64,000 nucleotides of DNA from UBA2784 sp964494625 (GTDB lineage Bacteria; Pseudomonadota; Alphaproteobacteria; Micropepsales; Micropepsaceae): positions 519,218-583,217 of the forward strand of contig CAZBRT010000003.1 of the NCBI GenBank assembly GCA_964494625.1, written 5' to 3'. Below are positions 33,767 through 42,466 of the stretch, piece after piece. Within the stretch, counting starts at the first letter, position 1. Every line of letters begins with the position of its first letter. The position numbers were made by a program, and so were the translations under genes. Under the pieces are notes generated by a model. It did not search any database. It was not told where the DNA came from and saw nothing but the letters and a program-made list of their open reading frames with translations.

Positions 33767-34966
33767 ATGGGCAAAATCGTCAATCTGTGGCTGGCGCTGT
33801 TTGTGTCGATCCTGATGCTCCAGATCGCCAACGGCCTCCAATCCACGATTGTCGGGATCGCGTCGAACCGGGCCGACCTTGTCATCGGCCTTGTCATGGC
33901 CGCGTTCTATGCGGGCTATGCCGTGGGGTCGCTGGCCGCGCCCTCGCTTGTCGAGCGTGCGGGCCATGTGCGAGCGTTTGCGATGCTTGTCGCCATCGGT
34001 GTCGCCGCGATGGGATTTTTTTCCGTATCGGTCGATTCACTGACCTGGGCGGTCGTGCGCTTCGTCATCGGGTTTGCGCTTTCGGGCATATTCGTCGTGG
34101 CCGAGAGCTGGCTGAACGACCAAACACCGAATGAAACGCGCGGCCGCGTATTCTCGATGTACATTCTCATCCAGCTCGGTGGACTGATGGGCGGCCAGCT
34201 TCTGGTACCGCTGACGGGTGCCGGCGCGTTGCCTTTTGCAGTCTTTGCCGCCTTGATGGCGCTGTGCGCCGTGCCGGTGATGCTGGGCAATCTGCCGGAA
34301 GCAAACCGGCATCTGCCGCATCCTGTCGGCATTCCGATCCTCTACCGTATCTCGCCGCTCGCCTTTGTCGGGGTCGTGATTTCGGGCTTCATCTGGGCCG
34401 CCTTGATGGCGATGACGCCGATCTATGGCGAGCGTATCGGCCTTGGCGTTTCTGCAACGCCATTGCTTGTGGCGATGCCGGTGCTGGGCGGCATTCTCAG
34501 CCTCTTCCCGATGGGCTGGCTCTCCGATCATGTTGACCGGCGCGTGGTGCTGATCGGCACGGCGTCGCTTGCCGCGCTGAGCGCGGTCTTCGGCCTGTTT
34601 GCAGGCGCCGACAATCTGACGACGCTCTACATCGTTCTTGCCATCTATGGCGCGCTGACTTTTCCGTTCTATACGCTGGCGGTGGCGCATATGAATGACC
34701 GGTTGGTGCCCGAGCAGCGTGTTCCGGCAAGCGCAGGGCTGGTGCTGATCTTTGGCGTCGGCTCGATTTTTGGTCCCTTGCTCGTCGACGGGGCCATGGG
34801 CTTGTTCGGGCCGTGGGGCTATTTTCTGGTGCTGGCCGTGTCGGCCTTGTCGGTCGCGATCTTTGCCCTGATGCGGATGCTGGCGCGGCCGGGTGCGCAG
34901 GTCGCGCCGCCACAAGCGGGATCACAAGAACATGCGTCGGAATTTCCGCCCCATCCCGCGCCTTAA
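33767..34966 (+). CDS. MFS transporter, YcaD-like
   Basis: A 399-aa protein with about 12 membrane segments and conserved MFS loops: SLAAPSLVERAGHVRAF after helix 2 and FPMGWLSDHVDRRVVL in the second half. GESWLND-like AESWLNDQTPNETRGRVFS is typical of the YcaD/MFS_1-like subgroup. The start at ATG 33767 has GCGGGAG upstream. The substrate is unknown. It converges with the Rsm22 gene, overlapping by 4 bases. Confidence 0.87.
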   Translation: MGKIVNLWLALFVSILMLQIANGLQSTIVGIASNRADLVIGLVMAAFYAGYAVGSLAAPSLVERAGHVRAFAMLVAIGVAAMGFFSVSVDSLTWAVVRFVIGFALSGIFVVAESWLNDQTPNETRGRVFSMYILIQLGGLMGGQLLVPLTGAGALPFAVFAALMALCAVPVMLGNLPEANRHLPHPVGIPILYRISPLAFVGVVISGFIWAALMAMTPIYGERIGLGVSATPLLVAMPVLGGILSLFPMGWLSDHVDRRVVLIGTASLAALSAVFGLFAGADNLTTLYIVLAIYGALTFPFYTLAVAHMNDRLVPEQRVPASAGLVLIFGVGSIFGPLLVDGAMGLFGPWGYFLVLAVSALSVAIFALMRMLARPGAQVAPPQAGSQEHASEFPPHPAP

Positions 34967-35952
34967 TCAGCCCAGGCATCTCCCCAGGCGGCATCGCGTG
35001 CGTCGCCATAGGCATCGTCGCTGCGCGTGACCGTGTGACGATACAGGCGCCCGTCCGCGCAGAGATCAAGATGGACATGGCCCTTGCGTGCCATCGGCTG
35101 GCGGATGATGCGCGCCTGCGGCAAGACACGCGAGATTGCAGCCTCGGGTTTTGCCGCGATCAGATAAGCGAATTTCTCGTCCTCGTGGGAAAGGTTTGCG
35201 CCTTTCGCCTGACGATGCAGCCGCGAACGCTGCACCCGCACGGAGAAGTGACACCAATCATTGCCCGCGATCGGACAAGGCTTCTCATGCGTGCAGGGCG
35301 CCAGAATAACGCCACCTTGGGCGATCAATTGGGTCCGCACCGCGCGGAGCCGTTCAAAGCCCGCGCGTGAGCCGGGCTCCACCAGCACAACAATTCCGGC
35401 GGCTGAAAACATCCTTGCGGCAAGCTCTGTCGCTTTGGCGGAGGAAAGCTCGTTCAGCACATAGGCAGACAGCGCGAGGTCGGCCGGCCGGAATTCCGGC
35501 TGCGTCGCATCTTCCGCCAGCCAATGCGCGTCCGACAGGACTGCGTGAGGCGCGTGAGCGGCAATGACCTTGCCGGCATCCCGCATGGAAGAAGCGCGTT
35601 CGATCAGAACTGCCTGTGCGATGGAGGGATAACGCGAGACGGCGGCCCAACTGGCCGTGCCCGGCCCTGCGCCGATGTCGAGAAGTGAGCGGGGTTCAAA
35701 ATCCGGCAGCACAGCCTGAAGTGCGGAAAGCGCCTGCATCATCGCGGCATGGGTTGCGGGCGCGCGCATCGCCAGATAGGCGGGAACGTCGATTGCGCCT
35801 GGCTTGGTTCGATCAGATGCCCGATAGGCGGCGGTCAGCGCCGTCGCATCTTCGCGCAGGCGGGAGGCCTTGCGGACAGAGACGAGCCGCTCAATGGCAG
35901 TTGTCGCCCAATCGGGAATGGCAGCGTCGGGCTTTTGCGGCAAGGCAGGCAA
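34963..35952 (-). CDS. Rsm22-type small-subunit rRNA methyltransferase-like protein
   Basis: A 329-aa protein with a SAM-binding motif SLLDIGAGPGTASWAA (about residues 93-108) and the Rsm22 family pattern YVLNELS. A cysteine-containing region follows, ILAPCTHEKPCPIAGNDWCHFSVRVQRS, which in the family forms part of an Fe-S or zinc site. Mitochondrial Rsm22 homologues act on the small ribosomal subunit. The start is probably TTG 35952, but the upstream ribosome site is weak, so the N-terminus is uncertain. Confidence 0.87.
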   Translation of the reverse strand: MPALPQKPDAAIPDWATTAIERLVSVRKASRLREDATALTAAYRASDRTKPGAIDVPAYLAMRAPATHAAMMQALSALQAVLPDFEPRSLLDIGAGPGTASWAAVSRYPSIAQAVLIERASSMRDAGKVIAAHAPHAVLSDAHWLAEDATQPEFRPADLALSAYVLNELSSAKATELAARMFSAAGIVVLVEPGSRAGFERLRAVRTQLIAQGGVILAPCTHEKPCPIAGNDWCHFSVRVQRSRLHRQAKGANLSHEDEKFAYLIAAKPEAAISRVLPQARIIRQPMARKGHVHLDLCADGRLYRHTVTRSDDAYGDARDAAWGDAWAD

Positions 35953-35975
35953 TCCATGATGGCGCCTGCCCGTGG

Positions 35976-37301
35976 TCAGGGCGGCGGCAGGTGATCCGTG
36001 CCGGTGACACTATCAGCTTTTGTCTCGGCCATTGCCACCTGCATCGCAATCGGCCGTTCGATGCCGGGAATCTTGCGTGTGATCAGGCTGGCCTTTGCCG
36101 TCCGGCGGTCCGGGCGGTCGATCATGGCAGCCGTCAGCGGCGGCGCCGAAATCGCGCCGGGGCTGTCATCATCCTCGGTGGAGGCGTCAGCCATCGGATC
36201 AACAAAGCCGTCATCATCGCGGGCAGGACGATGTGCAGCAGGCCCGAAATCATCATCATCATCCCATCCATCCATGCCGGAATTGCTGGTTGCCTGCGGT
36301 GCCGCCGGTATCTTCTCGATCAGGCGTGCAGGCGATGCGACAGGCGCGACATGCGCATCATTGGGCGCGGCCGCACCCGCAATGTCAGGCGCAGGGGACA
36401 CGCGCGGTTCATTGCGGTTGCGGCCGACGTTCGGGTCCGCCGCGGCGTGCGGTGGCGGCGGTGTTTGTGTTTGCGTTGCGGCATCTGTGGCGGGGAAGGG
36501 CGCGTGCATTGTCTCGCGCCGCCAATTGCCGTCCCAATGATCAAGGTCCGCAGCAGCAACCGGGCGCTGCACATAGGCGCCCTGCGCGGCGCCAAAGCCG
36601 ATGTTCTTGAGCGCCTCGAGTGTCACTTCGTCTTCGACGCCGACAGCAATGGCGGTCAACCCGTTGCGGCGGGCAAATGCAAGGCGGCGCGAAATGCGTC
36701 CCACGCTGGCGCGCTGCACATGGCGCGCAAAGCGGATGATGGCCGAACCGCCGATCTTGATCTCGGTGAAGGGGCACGGCGACAATTCGGCAGCATCGAG
36801 CGGCAGGGCACCGCCGGAATCGAGCGCGATGCCGCAACCCAGTGCGCGCAGGAACTGGAGATTGGCGGCAAGGCGCGGATCACCGGCGCCCAGGGGAGAT
36901 TCCGGGGCTTCGATGACGAGTCTTTCGGGCGGCAGATCAACCTCGGAGAGACAGGCTGAGACGAACTCGGCAAAGTCCGGCGCGCCGATATCGGCGCCGG
37001 ACACGTTGACGCTGACGCGCCAGTTCCTGCCCATCAGCTGCCAGGCCTTGGCGGTTGCCAGTGCTTCGCCCAGCACATAAGCAGTCAATTCGTTCTGGCG
37101 GCCTTGGGACTCGATGAAGTCAAGGAAGAGGCCGGGTGCCATCAACCCGAACGCGGGATGGTTCCAGCGCACAAAGGCTTCGGCCGCGACAACCTCACCG
37201 GTGGTCAGCGAAACCTGCGGCTGATAAAGGACGACGAACCGGCGCTCGGCAAAAGCGCGGTCAAGGTCCGCCGGGCTCAGCCTGAATGTCCTTTGATGCA
37301 T
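35976..37301 (-). CDS. Degenerate EAL-domain protein
   Basis: A 441-aa protein. Residues about 10-250 follow the c-di-GMP phosphodiesterase fold: VLYQPQVSLTTGEVVAAEAFVRW (EAL is EAF at 41-43), NVSGADI, VIEAPES and GAYVQRPV. Several metal ligands are missing: the DD pair is DS (161-162), KxD is KIG (182-184) and the EGVE glutamate is V220. It is therefore likely to bind rather than cut c-di-GMP, or to act as a scaffold. The remaining 190 residues are disordered, Pro/Ala-rich and acidic (WDDDDDF at about 350). There is no GGDEF domain or membrane segment. Confidence 0.82.
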   Translation of the reverse strand: MHQRTFRLSPADLDRAFAERRFVVLYQPQVSLTTGEVVAAEAFVRWNHPAFGLMAPGLFLDFIESQGRQNELTAYVLGEALATAKAWQLMGRNWRVSVNVSGADIGAPDFAEFVSACLSEVDLPPERLVIEAPESPLGAGDPRLAANLQFLRALGCGIALDSGGALPLDAAELSPCPFTEIKIGGSAIIRFARHVQRASVGRISRRLAFARRNGLTAIAVGVEDEVTLEALKNIGFGAAQGAYVQRPVAAADLDHWDGNWRRETMHAPFPATDAATQTQTPPPPHAAADPNVGRNRNEPRVSPAPDIAGAAAPNDAHVAPVASPARLIEKIPAAPQATSNSGMDGWDDDDDFGPAAHRPARDDDGFVDPMADASTEDDDSPGAISAPPLTAAMIDRPDRRTAKASLITRKIPGIERPIAMQVAMAETKADSVTGTDHLPPP

Positions 37302-37304
37302 TGT

Positions 37305-37342
37305 CGATCCTCACGCGGCATTCTGCTTCATGCTGAGGATCG
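37305..37342. promoter_or_regulatory. Inverted repeat upstream of EAL gene
   Basis: CGATCCTCA (37305-37313) and its exact complement TGAGGATCG (37334-37342) are separated by 20 bases, right at the 5' end of the EAL-like gene. It could be an operator or a 5' leader hairpin. No known binding site is recognised. Confidence 0.35.
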
Positions 37343-37412
37343 CCGTCAGGAGTTAAGAAAGCTCCCTGAAGATTTGCTTAATGCGCATGAACCATGAAGG
37401 ACGGGAAAGCCC

Positions 37413-38219
37413 ATGAGTGGAGAGAAGCCTGAACCGCCGGTTCCCGTGGCCTCTGCCACGATCATGCTGCTGCGCGACGGGCAGGCAGGCCTTGAGGTTT
37501 TCATGGTGAAGCGTCATCACCAGATTGATTTCGCCTCAGGCGCATTGGTGTTTCCCGGCGGCAAGCTGGCTCCGGGAGATCGTGACCCGGCGCTCCGCGA
37601 CTATTGCGATGGCGCAGCCGGCCTTGATGATGGCGAGCTTGCCTTGCGCGCCGGTGCGATCCGGGAAGCATTCGAGGAAAGCGGCATCCTGCTTGCGCGT
37701 CCTTCGGGATCACCGGGCGGATCATCGGGATTTCTGTCCGCAGAGGCCCTTGAAGGCGTGCAGCGCTTCCGGCCGGCGCTCGACAAAGGGGAATTGGGTC
37801 TTGTGCCGTTCCTGCGCGACCATGGCTTGCGGCTGGCCGTTGATGCTCTGGTGCGCTTTGCCCATTGGGTGACGCCGACCTTCATGCCGAAGCGCTTTGA
37901 CACACATTTCTACGTCGCGGTGGCGCCGCAGGGACAATTGGGCGCGCATGATGGCCGCGAGTCCGTTGATTCAACCTGGATCACCCCGGGCGATGCGACT
38001 GCCGATCCCAAACGCTGGACAGTCATCTTTCCGACCCGCATGAACCTTGAAAAGCTCGGTCGCGCAGGAAGTGCCGAAGATGCGCTGGCGCGCGCGCGTG
38101 CCGACAGAATCGTCTCGGTGCTGCCCTGGATCGATGCAAGCTCAGGCAAGCCGATGCTGCGTATCCCGGCAGATGCGGGCTATGGCGATGTTGCAGAACC
38201 TTTGGAAAACCTGCGCTGA
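37413..38219 (+). CDS. Nudix hydrolase, NUDT7/19-like
   Basis: A 268-aa protein. The Nudix box is split by an insertion: FPGGKLAPGDRD at about residues 47-58, then GAIREAFEESGILL at about 82-95, the latter holding the REx2EE metal-binding glutamates. This arrangement is typical of NUDT7/NUDT19-type enzymes that cleave CoA or related pyrophosphates. The PTFMPKRFDTHFYVA segment also matches. It is divergent from the EAL gene. Confidence 0.88.
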   Translation: MSGEKPEPPVPVASATIMLLRDGQAGLEVFMVKRHHQIDFASGALVFPGGKLAPGDRDPALRDYCDGAAGLDDGELALRAGAIREAFEESGILLARPSGSPGGSSGFLSAEALEGVQRFRPALDKGELGLVPFLRDHGLRLAVDALVRFAHWVTPTFMPKRFDTHFYVAVAPQGQLGAHDGRESVDSTWITPGDATADPKRWTVIFPTRMNLEKLGRAGSAEDALARARADRIVSVLPWIDASSGKPMLRIPADAGYGDVAEPLENLR

Positions 38220-38227
38220 GCGCCCGA

Positions 38228-38713
38228 TCAATCGGGCTTCCAGACGGTCACCTTGTCTTCCAGCTCAAGCGCCAGTGCCTTTGAGACGGGATTGGCGGCA
38301 TCCTTGATGCCGTCGCGGATCATCAGGCGGATGGCATCCACATGGGCATTCAGCAATTTTTTTGAGGAGGCGGATGAAGCAGCCTTTGCCTTCTCGAGGA
38401 GGGCAATCAACGACTGGGCAACGCGTGCCACGATGGGAAAGTCGCAATTGTTTGACTGGACCTTGAGCGCTTGCGCGCACCGCACAAGCTGATCGCGTAC
38501 ATCAACGGAAGCGGGAGCCATCGTGACCCGGTCGCGCGCCTCGACAAGGCGGGCGACATCCTCATCAAGCCACTTCGCATAGTCCTGCTTTGCTTCAGCC
38601 AGCGCGCGATCCGCCGCCCGGCAGGTGTTATCATCCGGCGGGGCCATCGTGCCGACCTTGGTCTTGAGCACGTTGGGCGGCATGAAAATTTCGATGGGCT
38701 TTTGGCGGGCCAT
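38228..38713 (-). CDS. Small helical protein paired with receiver protein
   Basis: A 161-aa soluble, mostly alpha-helical protein with no membrane segment. It opens with KPIEIFMPPNVLKTKVG, a conserved N-terminal strand-like segment, and continues with long helices. No catalytic motif or Hpt histidine motif is recognised. It is 18 bases downstream of a single-domain receiver protein on the same strand. The resemblance is to alphaproteobacterial proteins sometimes called CheE, but this is from memory and weak. A role in signalling with that receiver is inferred. Confidence 0.65.
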   Translation of the reverse strand: MARQKPIEIFMPPNVLKTKVGTMAPPDDNTCRAADRALAEAKQDYAKWLDEDVARLVEARDRVTMAPASVDVRDQLVRCAQALKVQSNNCDFPIVARVAQSLIALLEKAKAASSASSKKLLNAHVDAIRLMIRDGIKDAANPVSKALALELEDKVTVWKPD

Positions 38714-38731
38714 GGCTTTTCGTCTTCGTCC

Positions 38732-39265
38732 TCAGGCCACTGATCGGGGCGCGGTTGTGGTGCCATTGTCGCGCCGTTCCGGGCCGGCATATTCCGTCTT
38801 GCGTGTGCGGCGGCGATCGGGTCCGAAATAGTTGCTGGTACGCACGAAAGGACGCGGCGTCTCAATCACCGCATAGATGCGGCTGTAGAGCGATGCGACA
38901 GTGACCGGCTTGGTCAGGAACTCGTTGATGCCTGCGTCGCGTGCGGCGCGCACCTGTTCCACACCGGGGTGGGCTGTCAGCATGATGACGGGAACAAACG
39001 GGCAGGGGCTGTCGGGGTTGTTGCGCAGCTCACGCGCGAATGCGATGCCATCCATGCCGCCGGGAAGCAGGTAATCGAGGATGATCAGGTCCGGTTTGGA
39101 TGAGTGGCACAGTTCAAGTGCCTGTTCGGCACTTTCGGCATGCAGGATGTCCTTTTCGCCGAAAGCTTCGAGCACTTTGGCGACAAGTTTGCGCATATGC
39201 GGATTGTCGTCGACAATCAGCGTCCTGACGCGTTCAAGCTGCTTGGCAACCGGGAAGAGACGCAC
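38732..39265 (-). CDS. Single-domain response regulator (CheY-like)
   Basis: About 177 aa. The receiver domain is complete: acidic pair in TLIVDDN, phospho-aspartate in LIILDYLLPGGMDG, T in VIMLTAHPG and lysine in FLTKPVT. After it, a short tail carries two related motifs, YFGPDRRR and YAGPERR, found in alphaproteobacterial receiver proteins without a DNA-binding output. GTG 39265 is the best start; sequence further upstream is open but does not look coding. It is transcribed with the small helical protein. Confidence 0.85.
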   Translation of the reverse strand: MRLFPVAKQLERVRTLIVDDNPHMRKLVAKVLEAFGEKDILHAESAEQALELCHSSKPDLIILDYLLPGGMDGIAFARELRNNPDSPCPFVPVIMLTAHPGVEQVRAARDAGINEFLTKPVTVASLYSRIYAVIETPRPFVRTSNYFGPDRRRTRKTEYAGPERRDNGTTTAPRSVA

Positions 39266-39379
39266 CGACCTGCACCGAGAAATTGGCTGTTGATTCCGGC
39301 AGTTGAAACGTGCCGGACATACGCGCCAAGGATGACGTCCCAATGCCTAATATCGCGTTAGCCAGACCTGAATGAATGG

Positions 39380-40147
39380 TTAGTCCACGAATTGTTCGGC
39401 CAGGATGCGCTCATGCAGGCTGTGCTCGGCGTCAAAGAGCATGGTCAGTGTGATGGAACGGTCCTCGGCAATGTCCACAATCGAAACATCGCGCACTTCA
39501 ATGTGGTCGGCGACGGCGCTGACCGGACGCTTGCCGGCTTCCAGAATCTCGAAACGCACCTGGGACTTGTGGGGCAGAAGCGCACCCGTCCAGCGGCGTG
39601 GGCGGAAGGCACTGATCGGGGTGAGCGCCAGCAGCGCGGAGTCGATCGGCAGGATCGGCCCATGCGCCGAAAGGTTGTAGGCCGTTGATCCGGCGGGTGT
39701 TGAAAGAAGCACGCCGTCGCAGACAAGCTCTTCCATCCGCACGCGGCCATCGACCGAAATCCGGATCTTGGCGGCCTGGCGGGTCTCGCGCAGCAGCGAG
39801 ACCTCGTTGATCGCAAGGGCGTCCGCCGTGCGGCCATCCGCCGTCAGCGCCTTCATGCGCAAGGGATGGATGTGGGCCGCTTCGGCCTGGGCGAGGCGTG
39901 CAGGCAGGTCGATCGGGTCAAAACTGTTCATCAGGAAGCCGACGCTACCAAGGTTCATGCCATAGATCGGCACACCGCGGGCCATGGTCTCGTGCAACAT
40001 CTGCAGCATGAAGCCGTCGCCACCCAGGGCAACAATGATATCGGCCACGTCGAGCGGTGCGTTGCCGTATCTGTGGCGCAGCTCAATGCAGGCGGCCTGT
40101 GCTTCAGGTGTTGCAGCAGCGGCAAAGGCGATGTTGTTGAGGGTCAT
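39380..40147 (-). CDS. nadK: NAD kinase
   Basis: A 255-aa protein that phosphorylates NAD to NADP. The signature motifs are IVALGGDGFMLQM, GMNLGSVGFLMN and the active-site loop LSTPAGSTAYNLSAHGPIL. ATG 40147 gives the usual N-terminus. A GTG at 40177 that overlaps the moaA stop by 8 bases is also open, so it may be translationally coupled to moaA. Confidence 0.94.
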   Translation of the reverse strand: MTLNNIAFAAAATPEAQAACIELRHRYGNAPLDVADIIVALGGDGFMLQMLHETMARGVPIYGMNLGSVGFLMNSFDPIDLPARLAQAEAAHIHPLRMKALTADGRTADALAINEVSLLRETRQAAKIRISVDGRVRMEELVCDGVLLSTPAGSTAYNLSAHGPILPIDSALLALTPISAFRPRRWTGALLPHKSQVRFEILEAGKRPVSAVADHIEVRDVSIVDIAEDRSITLTMLFDAEHSLHERILAEQFVD

Positions 40148-40169
40148 GGTCCCCGTCTTGTCCGGCTTT

Positions 40170-41165
40170 CTATCCACCTGTCACCGACATATGCCGTCTG
40201 ACGGCTGGAGCAAGGCGGCCACGCTCGATCACGAAATCATGGCCCTTTGGCTTGCGGCCGATGGCCTCGTCAATCGCCTGCGCCAGCAATTGGCCGGACG
40301 CGTCCTGGCGCAACGGCTTGCGCAAATCGGCGCTGTCGTCCTGTCCCAGGCACATATAGAGCATGCCCGTGCAGGTGATCCGCACACGGTTGCAGCTTTC
40401 ACAGAAATTGTGGGTGAGCGGCGTGATGAAGCCGAGGCGCCCGCCTGTCTCACGCACACGCACATAGCGGGCCGGGCCGCCGGTGCGATGGGGAATGTCG
40501 TCGAGCGTGAACTGTGTCTCAAGCCGCGCGCGCATTTCGGCAAGCGGCAGGTAATCATGCGTGCGGTCTGATCCGGTGTCGCCCAACGGCATGGTCTCGA
40601 TCAGGGTCAGGTCCATGCCATCGCCATGGGCCCAGCGGATCAATTCCGCGATCTCGTCCTCATTGCCATCGGGGCCGCGCAGGGCCACTGCATTGATCTT
40701 GACGGCAAGTCCTGCCGCACGCGCGGCTGCGATGCCGTTCATGACCTGATCGAGGCGCCCCCAGCGGGTGATGGCTGCAAACTTTGCGGCGTCGCGCGTA
40801 TCGAGCGATACGTTGACGCGCCGGACGCCCGCATCGACGAGGTCTTCGGCGTATTTCGCCAGCTGGCTGCCATTTGTCGTGAGCGTGAGTTCGTCGAGTG
40901 CGCCTGTGCCCAGATGACGCGACAGGCTGCGGATCAGTTTCATCACGTCGCGGCGCACGAGGGGTTCGCCACCTGTCAGCCGCACCTTTCGCACGCCCTT
41001 TTCAATGAAGGCCGAGGTCAGGCGATCAAGCTCTTCGAGCGTCAGGAGGTCTGCCTTGGGCAAAAAGGTCATGTCTTCCGCCATGCAATAGGTGCAGCGG
41101 AAGTCGCAGCGGTCGGTAACCGACACGCGCAAATAGGTGATGTCCCGGCCGAATGGGTCGCGCAT
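40170..41165 (-). CDS. moaA: GTP 3',8-cyclase (molybdenum cofactor synthesis)
   Basis: A 331-aa radical-SAM enzyme that starts molybdopterin synthesis. The radical-SAM cluster is in RCDFRCTYCMAED, and the C-terminal cluster is CESCNRVRITCTGMLYMC. The sequence ends in Gly-Gly (VTGG), the conserved MoaA tail that activates the enzyme. There are no other moa genes nearby; the downstream neighbour is nadK. Confidence 0.96.
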   Translation of the reverse strand: MRDPFGRDITYLRVSVTDRCDFRCTYCMAEDMTFLPKADLLTLEELDRLTSAFIEKGVRKVRLTGGEPLVRRDVMKLIRSLSRHLGTGALDELTLTTNGSQLAKYAEDLVDAGVRRVNVSLDTRDAAKFAAITRWGRLDQVMNGIAAARAAGLAVKINAVALRGPDGNEDEIAELIRWAHGDGMDLTLIETMPLGDTGSDRTHDYLPLAEMRARLETQFTLDDIPHRTGGPARYVRVRETGGRLGFITPLTHNFCESCNRVRITCTGMLYMCLGQDDSADLRKPLRQDASGQLLAQAIDEAIGRKPKGHDFVIERGRLAPAVRRHMSVTGG

Positions 41166-41227
41166 GGGTTCAACCTAACGCGGGATGGCGCGGTTTCAAA
41201 CCCTTCAAAGGGCGTCCTTCAAGGGGT

Positions 41228-42331
41228 TCAGGCCGAGATGCGGGCGAGAAGCTGGCGGCGCGCATCGTCGCGCTTGGGCGTGGCAAAGGCCGCATCAACG
41301 ACCGGCTTTAGCCCCAGCGGAACCGATTTCGGGCCGCCGGTGACGGCGCGTGTCAGGTTGAAGATCGTGCCGAAGACGGCCTTGTCGAGGCCCACCGCAT
41401 GGCAAGCCAGCGCCAGAAGATGCGGGTCCTGATGGTAGATGACCAGTCGCGCGGATTCGGGCGGCATGTTGAGCAGGCGGGAGAAGCCCGCCTCGAACAT
41501 GTCCATCTGCCCCTGATGCAGGCACTTCATCAGGAAGGCAGGACGCAATTGGCCGGCGGCGTGGAGCTTGTCCACAACGCGGGCTGGTCCACTGGATTCA
41601 GAGAGTTGCTCGGCGGCTTTGGAGGCCGCGGCGGCGGATGACGCCTTGATCCGCTCCGGGTCCACCTTGAAGTGGCGGATGATGTATTCCTGCAGCGTCT
41701 GCGAGACGAAGCTGCACATGCGCCCGGCAAGTTCGGCGCTCATGTCGGGGCGGCTGATCAGGGGGGCCTGAAAGCCTTCGGCCGCGCGGGAGCGCTCGAC
41801 CAGATCGCCCATCGTCTCCTGCGAGATGCGGGCGCGGTGATTACGCAGAAGTGCCACGACAACTTCGGCAAAGGCGCTGCGGGCAAGTTCGGCGGACAGG
41901 CGCTCGGTCACGTCCGGTCTTCCAGCGATGGAAACCTGGTGCTGTGCAGCCGTCTGCTTCACCAGCGCGACAAGATCCTCTTCGGTAATGCGCGCGTTGC
42001 GCTCAAGGATCGGGCGGGCGACCTCGATGCGGTCATTGGCCAGAAGGAGAATGAGGTCAACGGGCGCGGCAGGATCATCGGCCAGGCGTTCAGCCAGCGC
42101 GTGGCGCACCGACATTTCAACCTGCTGGGTGAGCTGGCGCATGATCTGGCACATGAGCTCGCGCTCATGGTCCGAGAGCGAGCTGCCGGACCGTTCGAAC
42201 AGATCCGCGAGCGAGCCATAAAGGCGCGCGCGGCTCTGCGCGTCATCGTCGCGCGCCAGCGTCAGCAATTGGCCAAGCTCAGGTTGCATCAAACGCTGCT
42301 CATTCTTGTCGCGGACCGGAAGCGAGCCCAT
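41228..42331 (-). CDS. DUF2336 protein
   Basis: A 367-aa soluble, wholly helical protein. Segments LTQQVEMSVRHALAERLADDP and LLLANDRIEVARPILERNARI resemble the HEAT-like repeats of DUF2336, a family largely restricted to alphaproteobacteria. Function is not established. It may start at 42331 or at an internal ATG at 42289. It lies alone in its orientation, with a 62-base gap before moaA and 135 bases before the divergent glpK. Confidence 0.85.
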   Translation of the reverse strand: MGSLPVRDKNEQRLMQPELGQLLTLARDDDAQSRARLYGSLADLFERSGSSLSDHERELMCQIMRQLTQQVEMSVRHALAERLADDPAAPVDLILLLANDRIEVARPILERNARITEEDLVALVKQTAAQHQVSIAGRPDVTERLSAELARSAFAEVVVALLRNHRARISQETMGDLVERSRAAEGFQAPLISRPDMSAELAGRMCSFVSQTLQEYIIRHFKVDPERIKASSAAAASKAAEQLSESSGPARVVDKLHAAGQLRPAFLMKCLHQGQMDMFEAGFSRLLNMPPESARLVIYHQDPHLLALACHAVGLDKAVFGTIFNLTRAVTGGPKSVPLGLKPVVDAAFATPKRDDARRQLLARISA

Positions 42332-42339
42332 CCATGCCC

Positions 42340-42369
42340 CTCATGCGACAGGGCCTCTCATGCGACAGG
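42340..42369. repeat. 13-bp direct repeat before DUF2336 gene
   Basis: CTCATGCGACAGG occurs at 42340-42352 and 42357-42369, with 4 bases between, so the period is 17. It lies in the divergent DUF2336/glpK region and may be a regulatory protein site or a local duplication. Confidence 0.45.
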
Positions 42370-42466
42370 TGGGGCCACCCTAGGCAACAGCGCTTAAAGC
42401 CGTGTTAAGGTTGCAGCGTCTTCACCATGCGGCAATCACCCCATTCCGGCGGAGCCTGTTCGTCCC

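Noticed and set aside
35616..36959. Long plus-strand open frame (447 codons) opposite the Rsm22 and EAL genes
   Set aside because: It is antisense to two genes with clear families, is extremely Arg/His-rich and shows no domain; it is a high-GC shadow.
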